A stretch of 11,473 bases of DNA from Burkholderiaceae bacterium (GTDB lineage Bacteria; Pseudomonadota; Gammaproteobacteria; Burkholderiales; Burkholderiaceae_C). The stretch is taken from contig JAIRRE010000077.1 in the NCBI GenBank assembly GCA_031256125.1, positions 1-11,473 of the forward strand, read 5' to 3'. The position numbers and the translations under genes are program-made. Below are positions 5,962 to 11,473 of the stretch, piece by piece. Positions within the stretch are counted from its first letter, which is position 1. Each line of letters opens with the position of its first letter. The notes under the pieces were generated by a model that saw only the letters and a list, made by a program, of their open reading frames with translations, made no database searches and was not told the origin of the DNA.

Positions 5962-7275
5962 ATGAATTCATCTCAAAACCAGGTAAATGCTTCCAAATCT
6001 GTTTCGCGCAGAACGCTGCTAACCATGGCCGGTGCCACTGGTATAGCCATGATGGTACCAGAGCTGGCCCATGCACAAAAAGCAGGAACCCTCAAACTTG
6101 GATTCATCAGTCCAAGAACTGGCCCGCTCAGCAGCTTCGGCGAATGCGATGGTTATATCATTGATTTAGTCCGTAAAGCTTTGGCGCCAGGAATCACCAT
6201 AAGCGGTAAAACCTATGCCGTCGAAATTCTTGATCGTGACACGCAATCGGACCCGGCGCGCGCCAGTCAATTAGCCAAAGCATTGATTAACGACGATAAA
6301 ATCGACCTGATGCTCACCACGTCCACGCCGGAGACGGTAAACCCGGTATCCGATGCCTGCGAGGCTGCTGGTATGCCCTGTCTGGCCACTGAGATGCCTT
6401 GGGAGTCATGGTATTACGGCCGCGGGGCCAAACCGGGGCAACCCTCGCCATTCAAATGGACTTATCTCTTTTCATTTGGCGCTGGTAATTTTTTAAAATC
6501 CTACCTCTCGCAATGGGCCGCCATACCCACCAATAAAAAAGTAGCCGCCCTGCTGGCCAATGATGCGGATGGTAATGCCATCCGCTCCACCATGTTGCCG
6601 GCTCTCGCCAAGGCTGGGTATACCATCGTTGACGGCGGCCGTTATGAAGACGGCACCACTGACTTTTCCGCGCAGATTCAAAAATTCAAGTCTGAAAATT
6701 GCGAAATCTTGATGGGATTTCCGATACCGGCAGATTTCGCAACCTTTTTCCGCCAAGCCGCTCAACAAGGATTAGCGAGAAAACTGAAAATTGTTCAAAT
6801 TGCAAAGACAGGGTTGTTTGCATCCAACATCGAAGTACTGGGGCCGCTTGGTTTTAATATTTCCGCAGCAGCTTTCTGGCACAAAGCTTTCCCCTATAAA
6901 TCGGCGCTCACCGGTTTATCGGGTACACAACTGGCGGACGGTTATGAAAAAGCGTCAGGCAAGCAATGGAGTCAGCAGCTTGGCCCGTCCATGTCGGTGT
7001 TCGATGCCGGCGTGGTGGTCTTGAAATCGAGCACCAACCCGCAGAACAAAGCCGCTGTCGCAAAGGCCATCAGCACGCTACAAACGACAACGATGATGGG
7101 CAAGATCGACTTTACACGCGGCCCCGTGCCCAATGTGTCGCCAACTTTCATGGTGGGTGCGCAATGGGTTAAAGCGCCTGCGGGTTCCAAGTTCAAGCTG
7201 GACTATGTTGTAACGGAAAATATCGAAGACCCGTCCGTTCCCGTTGCGCGCAAACCCGTCCCTTACAACGCCTGA
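5962..7275 (+). CDS. Liv-type ABC importer substrate-binding protein with twin-arginine-like signal
   Basis: The periplasmic solute receptor of the importer encoded downstream, 437 residues, type I binding-protein fold (Peripla_BP_6). The N-terminus carries SRRTLL (Arg16-Arg17), a hydrophobic stretch (about 19-33) and an AHA cut site at 36-38. This looks like a Tat signal and implies export after folding. The mature chain opens with TLKLGFISPRTGPLSSFG (43-60). A segment rich in aromatics, PWESWYYGRG (146-155) with FKWTYLF (164-170), lies where the family lines its ligand site or hinge. It is longer than the typical LivK (about 370). The ATPase gene begins 23 bp after its stop. Family membership does not give the ligand. 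The related CouP system of Rhodopseudomonas binds hydroxycinnamates, and the neighbouring aromatic-catabolism genes make that type of ligand a reasonable hypothesis. Confidence 0.9.
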   Translation: MNSSQNQVNASKSVSRRTLLTMAGATGIAMMVPELAHAQKAGTLKLGFISPRTGPLSSFGECDGYIIDLVRKALAPGITISGKTYAVEILDRDTQSDPARASQLAKALINDDKIDLMLTTSTPETVNPVSDACEAAGMPCLATEMPWESWYYGRGAKPGQPSPFKWTYLFSFGAGNFLKSYLSQWAAIPTNKKVAALLANDADGNAIRSTMLPALAKAGYTIVDGGRYEDGTTDFSAQIQKFKSENCEILMGFPIPADFATFFRQAAQQGLARKLKIVQIAKTGLFASNIEVLGPLGFNISAAAFWHKAFPYKSALTGLSGTQLADGYEKASGKQWSQQLGPSMSVFDAGVVVLKSSTNPQNKAAVAKAISTLQTTTMMGKIDFTRGPVPNVSPTFMVGAQWVKAPAGSKFKLDYVVTENIEDPSVPVARKPVPYNA

Positions 7276-7298
7276 ATCTGTCTGGCTCCACATCATCA

Positions 7299-8027
7299 AT
7301 GGAACCTATCCTTCTGCAAGCCAGGGGTCTGACCAAGCGTTTTGGGGTCAATACAGTACTCGCCGGGGTGGATTTTAGTGTCCGCTCCGGTGAAGCCGTG
7401 GGTATCGTCGGGCCTAATGGCGCCGGCAAAACAACTTTACTCTCTGCGCTCGCGGGTTCGTTCCAGGTTAATACCGGAATCATACTCATGCGCGACCGCG
7501 ATATCACGCCGCTGGATGCGGCGCGCCGTTGCCGGCTGGGCATTTCCCGCAGCCATCAAGTGCCACGCCCGTTCACGGGTATGACGGTTTTTGAAAATGT
7601 TCTAACGGCAGCCATGCATGGCGGTGGTTTTCGACAGTCAGAGGCTTATGATCGCAGTATTGATGCGGTAAACCTTTGCGGTATGCTGTCTACCGCCAAC
7701 CGGAAAGCGGAAACGCTGGGTTTGCTGGATCGCAAGCGCCTGGAATTAACCCGCGCATTGGCTACCCATCCCGATTTGCTGTTACTCGACGAAATTGGAG
7801 GTGGATTAACCGACAGCGAGGCGCAGGAACTCGTTGAAACGATTCGTACATTGCGTGGACGCGGAATTACGATTGTATGGATCGAACATATCGTCCATGT
7901 GCTGGTGCAGGTGGTTGAACGTTTGATTTGCATGGATAGTGGCCGGATCATCGCCGACGGCCCGCCGCAGGCCGTATTGTCCGATGCCACCGTGGTCAGC
8001 GCCTATCTGGGAGGACAGCGCTCGTGA
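7299..8027 (+). CDS. livG: Liv-type ABC importer ATPase (LivG-like), degenerate signature motif
   Basis: One of two cytoplasmic ATP-hydrolysing subunits of the importer (242 residues). Visible motifs: Walker A GPNGAGKTT (38-46), Q-loop Gln87 in RSHQVPRPF, Walker B LLLLDE (160-165, with the catalytic Glu165), and the switch His197 in WIEHIVH. The ABC signature is unusual: LGLLDRKR (140-147) stands where LSxGxQR is expected, and DEIGGGL replaces DEPxxGL. I recall other Liv-type ATPases with this same LGLLDRKRLEL pattern, so it seems to be a subfamily trait, not damage. No clear Shine-Dalgarno precedes the ATG, which lies 23 bp after the binding-protein stop, so translational coupling is likely. 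Its stop overlaps the next gene's GTG start by 4 bp. Confidence 0.9.
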   Translation: MEPILLQARGLTKRFGVNTVLAGVDFSVRSGEAVGIVGPNGAGKTTLLSALAGSFQVNTGIILMRDRDITPLDAARRCRLGISRSHQVPRPFTGMTVFENVLTAAMHGGGFRQSEAYDRSIDAVNLCGMLSTANRKAETLGLLDRKRLELTRALATHPDLLLLDEIGGGLTDSEAQELVETIRTLRGRGITIVWIEHIVHVLVQVVERLICMDSGRIIADGPPQAVLSDATVVSAYLGGQRS

Positions 8028-8761
8028 GTTTGCTGAAAATCACCGGACTTCAGGCGCAACACGGTTTGTTGAAAGCCGTGCGGGGAATCGACCTTGAGCT
8101 TAATGAGGGAGAGCGCATTGCGTTGATTGGCCCCAATGGCGCCGGTAAAACAACCTTATTGCGTGCGATAGCGGGAATTCATCCGGTCGCCGCCGGGCAA
8201 ATTTTATTCGATGGCATCGACGTTACCGGAATATCGGCTTATCGACGCGCGGCCATGGGTATCGCGCTGGTGCCGGAAGGTCGCCGGTTGTTTGGTTCCA
8301 TGACGGTTACTGAAAATCTGCTGGTGGCTATGTCCGCACGGCGTGCTGGGCCTTGGAATATCGACACGGTAGTCGATGCTTTTCCACAACTCAAACCCAA
8401 ACTCAAATCTGTCGCCAGTTCCTTATCCGGCGGGCAACAGCAGGCCGTGGCCATTGCCCGCGCACTGATGACCAATCCACGCGCGCTCTTGCTCGACGAA
8501 GTATCGCTGGGCTTGTCGCCCGCCGCCGTTCAGGGTGTGTACGATTCGCTGGCATCGGTGGTTGCTCAACGGATGGCGCTTATTCTGGTGGAACAAAATT
8601 TGGATCAGGCGCTCAGTGTCGCCGACCGGCTGGTTTGTATGCTGGAAGGCTCCGTGGTAGCTCACGGCAATAAAAATGAAATGACCCGCGAGGAAATTAT
8701 GGCTCATTATTTCGAGTATCACCCCGCCGGCGGCAGTAACCACTGCGGAGAATCAGCATGA
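8024..8761 (+). CDS. livF: Liv-type ABC importer ATPase (LivF-like)
   Basis: The second ATPase of the importer, 245 residues, expected to pair with the LivG-like subunit under the permeases. It has Walker A GPNGAGKTT (36-44), the LivF hallmark VPEGRRLF (83-90), a canonical signature LSGGQ (134-138), Walker B LLLDE (155-159), and LVEQN (188-192), where Gln takes the usual switch-His place, as is normal in LivF. Translation starts at a GTG that overlaps the preceding stop (GTGA). GGGAGG at 8009-8014, 9 nt upstream, is a strong ribosome site that supports this start. The stop overlaps the permease ATG (ATGA, 8758-8761), so the subunits are translationally coupled. Confidence 0.93.
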   Translation: MSLLKITGLQAQHGLLKAVRGIDLELNEGERIALIGPNGAGKTTLLRAIAGIHPVAAGQILFDGIDVTGISAYRRAAMGIALVPEGRRLFGSMTVTENLLVAMSARRAGPWNIDTVVDAFPQLKPKLKSVASSLSGGQQQAVAIARALMTNPRALLLDEVSLGLSPAAVQGVYDSLASVVAQRMALILVEQNLDQALSVADRLVCMLEGSVVAHGNKNEMTREEIMAHYFEYHPAGGSNHCGESA

Positions 8762-9657
8762 TCTGGATCAACCAGATATTTCAGGGAATTTTACTCGGCG
8801 GTTATTATGCGCTGCTCGCATGTGGCGTATCGTTTATGTTCGGCGTCATGCGGATCATCAACCTGGCGCACGGGAGTTTGGCTGTCGCTGCCGCCTACGG
8901 CGTTTTCTGGCTGGCCGACCGTTATGGACTGAATCCATTTTTCGGTTTGCTGATTTCGATACCGGTGATGGCAGCGGTGGGCTGGCTGCTGCACCGGTTG
9001 ATATTGGAACGTAGCGCCAAAGCGGGTGAATTGATACCGATTCTTTCGACATTCGGTCTGGCCGTCGTACTCGACAACAGTTTATTTGCCATTTTCGGAG
9101 CGGATACGCGCTCGCTGGCACCTTATATTGATACCCTGGCCTACAACAGTTTCGACATCGGCAGCTTCACTTTTGGCGATCTTTCAGTTCTCACATTTAT
9201 CGTGGCCGTGGTTATGTTGGGTGGATTGCATTGGATGCTCAAACATACCCCCATCGGACGCAGAATCCGCGCCGTGGCCGATGATGCCGACACGGCGCAG
9301 ATGGTCGGTGTCAATGCCGTGGCCGTTAATGCCGTCGCAGCGGCGATTACGGTTGCCACGGTGGCGGTGGCGGGTGTTTTTCTGGCCATGCGCGCCACGA
9401 TTGACCCTTACACGGGTGAACCGCAATTGATTTTTGCTTTCGAGGCGGTCATGATCGGCGGCCTGGGGTCGCTTTGGGGAACCCTGGCCGGTGGAATTGC
9501 GCTTGGCGTGGCCCAAAGTCTGGGCGCCCAAATCAATAGTCAGGGTTTTTTGATTGCGGGCCACGTTTTGTTTTTAATTGTGTTCCTGATCCGGCTGTTG
9601 TCTCATGGCCAGTTGCCCCGTTTGGGTTTTACACGTTTCCTTGCGTTTGCCCGATGA
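8758..9657 (+). CDS. livH: Liv-type ABC importer inner-membrane permease (LivH-like)
   Basis: One half of the transmembrane channel, 299 residues with about eight hydrophobic segments. The family N-terminal motif is clear: GILLGGYYALLACGVSFMFG followed by MRIINLAHG (31-39). The cytoplasmic coupling loop that contacts the ATPases is GRRIRAVADDADTAQMVGVN (167-186). The late membrane hallmark IGGLGSLWGTLAGGIALG lies at 233-250. Length is usual for LivH. It overlaps the genes on both sides by 4 bp (ATGA at each junction), so the subunits are very probably made in fixed ratio. Confidence 0.92.
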   Translation: MIWINQIFQGILLGGYYALLACGVSFMFGVMRIINLAHGSLAVAAAYGVFWLADRYGLNPFFGLLISIPVMAAVGWLLHRLILERSAKAGELIPILSTFGLAVVLDNSLFAIFGADTRSLAPYIDTLAYNSFDIGSFTFGDLSVLTFIVAVVMLGGLHWMLKHTPIGRRIRAVADDADTAQMVGVNAVAVNAVAAAITVATVAVAGVFLAMRATIDPYTGEPQLIFAFEAVMIGGLGSLWGTLAGGIALGVAQSLGAQINSQGFLIAGHVLFLIVFLIRLLSHGQLPRLGFTRFLAFAR

Positions 9658-10754
9658 ATCCCGATACCCAAATGCCAGCCGTAGCGGAATCGACTGCCGC
9701 CGCAAATCATGCCTCCACGTCCCAAGCCATCACGGTCGAACGCTGGTCGCCGGTATCGAAAACATCGGTCATCGGTGTCATTGCGATTCAGTGCCTGCTG
9801 GCGCTGGCGCCGTTTTTCCTCGGCGCGGGAACAGTCGATCGCCTTACCACACTGTTCATTTATGGCATTTTGGCTTTGATGTGGAATGCCCTGGCCGGTT
9901 ACGCAGGACTGGTTTCGGTGGGACATCAAGCGTTTTTCGGCCTCGGCGCCTATGCCGCGATACGATTGGCCGCCGCAGGTATGAATCCCTACCTGGCACT
10001 GGTTCTGGCGGCAGTTGCGGTGGCCATTTTGGCCATTCCCATGTCTACTTTCATGGCACGTCTGCGCGACAGCGAATTTGCCATCGGCATGTGGGTTATC
10101 GCAGCATTGGCTCACCTGCTGGTCAATCTCGATACCCTGGTTCAAGGCGAAACCGGCACATCGTTGATTTCATTGCAAAGTTATGCTCCTGCTCAACGCC
10201 GCATGTTTACTTATTGGCTGGCACTGGGGGCCATGGCTGGTTTGGCGTGGTGCGTATTCGGGCTGTTGCGCGGTAAAGTGGGTAATGCGCTGCAAGCTAT
10301 CCGGGATAACGAAGAAGCCGCCACATCCATCGGCGTCAGGGTGTTGCCCGCCAAGCAATTGATTTTCGTGCTCTCGGCGTTCGGGTGCGCGATGGCGGGT
10401 GCGCTTTGGCTGGCAACAGTGGTCACTTTTCAACCGGCGGCATATTTCAACGTGCAGTGGACCGCCTATATGCTGTTCATGGCGCTGGTGGGGGGTATCG
10501 GGACTTATGAAGGACCGATTATCGGCGCGGTGCTTTTCTTTGGCATGGAAACGGCGTTTGGCGCCACCGGCGTGACTTATTTGATCGGGCTGGGCTTGGT
10601 CGCGGTGATTTTTGCCCTGGTTTTGCCCAAAGGGATTTGGGGCGCCATCGAAACAAAATTTGGCATCCAATTGCTGCCCGTGGGTTATCGCTTACGCAGC
10701 GGGGAAGCGGTTTTCAATGGATTAACCGCCGGTTTGGTCAGAAAAACCAAATAA
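9654..10754 (+). CDS. livM: Liv-type ABC importer inner-membrane permease (LivM-like)
   Basis: The second half of the channel, 366 residues. A hydrophilic, low-complexity N-terminal extension of about 37 residues (rich in Ala, Ser, Thr) precedes the first membrane segment and is expected in the cytoplasm. Family hallmarks: NALAGYAGLVSVGHQAFFG (78-96), the coupling loop GNALQAIRDNEEAATSIGV (210-228), GGIGTYEGPIIGAVLF (280-295) and LPKGIWG (324-330). The start ATG overlaps the preceding stop. It ends the operon: the next gene is on the opposite strand 44 bp away. Confidence 0.92.
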   Translation: MNPDTQMPAVAESTAAANHASTSQAITVERWSPVSKTSVIGVIAIQCLLALAPFFLGAGTVDRLTTLFIYGILALMWNALAGYAGLVSVGHQAFFGLGAYAAIRLAAAGMNPYLALVLAAVAVAILAIPMSTFMARLRDSEFAIGMWVIAALAHLLVNLDTLVQGETGTSLISLQSYAPAQRRMFTYWLALGAMAGLAWCVFGLLRGKVGNALQAIRDNEEAATSIGVRVLPAKQLIFVLSAFGCAMAGALWLATVVTFQPAAYFNVQWTAYMLFMALVGGIGTYEGPIIGAVLFFGMETAFGATGVTYLIGLGLVAVIFALVLPKGIWGAIETKFGIQLLPVGYRLRSGEAVFNGLTAGLVRKTK

Positions 10755-10795
10755 CGGTTATTCAGGCCGGGCGACCTATTACGCTGCCCGCGCCC
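10750..10795. terminator. Possible weak terminator between convergent livM and recQ
   Basis: Two inverted repeats lie in the short gap: AATAAC-G-GTTATT (10750-10762), which covers the livM stop codon, and a GC arm pair CGGGC/GCCCG with a loop of about 13 nt just after it. Neither is followed by a real T-run, so intrinsic termination is uncertain. Confidence 0.25.
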
Positions 10796-10798
10796 AGT

Positions 10799-11473
10799 TT
10801 ATTCCTGCGCCACGATGGACAGCAAATCTTCTCCAAACCGTTCCAGTTTGCGCGCGCCGATACCGGGGATGTAGCGCAGGCCATCCAGGGTTGTGGGGGC
10901 GCTGCGGGCGATTTCGGCCAGGGTTGCGTCGTGAAAGATAACGTAGGCGGGCACGTCGTCATGGCGGGCGATTTCAGTGCGCCAAGCGCGCAGACGTTCC
11001 CAGCAGGCGCGTTCATGCTCATCCATCCCCGCCGCGGGATCGGCGCGTTCGCTGGTGTGGCCGGTTGCGTTGCGCGCGCCGCGCACCGGTTTGGCCGGTT
11101 TGACGTAACGGCGCAGCGTGACGGTTTGCTCGCCCCGCAGCACCAAGCGGCTGGCCTCGGTGAGTGTTAGCGCGCCAAAACCGGCGTGATCGACGGCAAG
11201 ATACCCCAGCGCGACCAGTTGCCGGAACACCGCGCGCCATTCGGTCTCCGACAACGCCGCTCCAATACCGAAGGTGGATAGCCGTTCGTGGCCGCGTTGC
11301 AGTACCTTGTCGCTGCGGTTGCCGCACAGGATGTCGATCAGGTGCCCGGCGCCGAAGTTGAAACCGCTAGCTTGCCGGGCACGATAGACGCACGACAGCG
11401 CCATTTGTGCCTGGCGTGTCGCGTCCCATGTCGTGGGTGGTTCCAGGCAGGTGTCACAGTTGCCGCACGGCTG
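10799..11473 (-). CDS. recQ: ATP-dependent DNA helicase RecQ, C-terminal part (5' end outside window)
   Basis: A 3'-5' DNA helicase of recombination and repair; only the last 224 residues are visible and the helicase motor lies beyond the right edge. The visible part starts in the zinc-binding module with three of its four cysteines (CGNCDTCL, visible residues 3, 6 and 9). It continues through the winged-helix RQC region, for example SGFNFGAGHLIDILCG and LSTFGIGAALSETEWR, up to about residue 125. After a charged linker it ends with an HRDC domain (about 151-224, containing YVIFHDATLAEIA and IPGIGARKLERFGE). The reading frame is open to the last base of the window, so the internal ATG at 11404 is not the start. 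It is convergent with the importer operon and is presumably unrelated housekeeping sequence marking the end of the catabolic region. Confidence 0.93.
   Translation of the reverse strand, partial: QPCGNCDTCLEPPTTWDATRQAQMALSCVYRARQASGFNFGAGHLIDILCGNRSDKVLQRGHERLSTFGIGAALSETEWRAVFRQLVALGYLAVDHAGFGALTLTEASRLVLRGEQTVTLRRYVKPAKPVRGARNATGHTSERADPAAGMDEHERACWERLRAWRTEIARHDDVPAYVIFHDATLAEIARSAPTTLDGLRYIPGIGARKLERFGEDLLSIVAQE

Noticed and set aside
7719..7742. LivG signature LGLLDRKR as a sign of a decaying gene
   Set aside because: All other ATPase motifs are intact, the gene is in frame within a coupled operon, and I recall the same variant in other Liv-type ATPases.
10799..11404. A stand-alone 201-residue HRDC protein starting at 11404
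   Set aside because: The frame continues to the window edge and reads the RecQ zinc-binding motif CGNCDTCL, so this is the C-terminal part of a longer RecQ.
1..11473. Search for CRISPR repeats, tRNA genes, insertion sequences or attachment sites
   Set aside because: I saw no regularly spaced repeats, no tRNA-like cloverleaf, no transposase fragments and no long terminal inverted repeats, including around the deletion in the lyase gene.

Overview
The window looks like a catabolic stretch of chromosome from a moderately GC-rich proteobacterium. I favour a Burkholderiales-type betaproteobacterium because of the abundance of branched-chain-type (Liv) substrate-binding proteins, an amidase-signature hydrolase, and genes of the ferulate/vanillin type. 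This is inference from gene families; no rRNA or other marker is present. No phage, IS element, CRISPR array or tRNA was seen.

Layout from left to right. (1) 3-1166, plus: an orphan Liv-type periplasmic binding protein whose true start may lie just outside the window. (2) 1322-2830, minus: an amidase-signature hydrolase, convergent with it. (3) 2981-4432, minus: an aldehyde dehydrogenase of the salicylaldehyde/vanillin dehydrogenase type. (4) 4479-4747, minus: the two ends of a hydroxycinnamoyl-CoA hydratase/lyase gene (vanillin-forming) joined by a large internal deletion, a pseudogene. (5) 4748-5061: a divergent intergenic region of about 310 bp. (6) 5062-5844, plus: a short-chain dehydrogenase resembling coniferyl-alcohol dehydrogenase. 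(7) 5962-10754, plus: a complete five-gene Liv-type ABC importer in the order binding protein, ATPase, ATPase, permease, permease, tightly coupled by 4-bp overlaps, with a good sigma-70-like promoter at 5855-5883. (8) 10799-11473, minus: the C-terminal third of a RecQ DNA helicase running off the right edge.

How the genes may work together: the SDR (coniferyl alcohol to aldehyde), the aldehyde dehydrogenase (vanillin or related benzaldehyde to acid) and the former hydratase/lyase (feruloyl-CoA to vanillin) are steps known from phenylpropanoid (lignin monomer) catabolism. The adjacent importer is therefore a candidate for uptake of aromatic acids rather than branched-chain amino acids; that is inference from context. 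The lyase is clearly broken and no feruloyl-CoA synthetase is visible, so the CoA-dependent chain-shortening route cannot run from this locus alone. The clearest unusual observation is this decayed lyase lying between apparently intact neighbours. I see no strong evidence for a wholly novel system.
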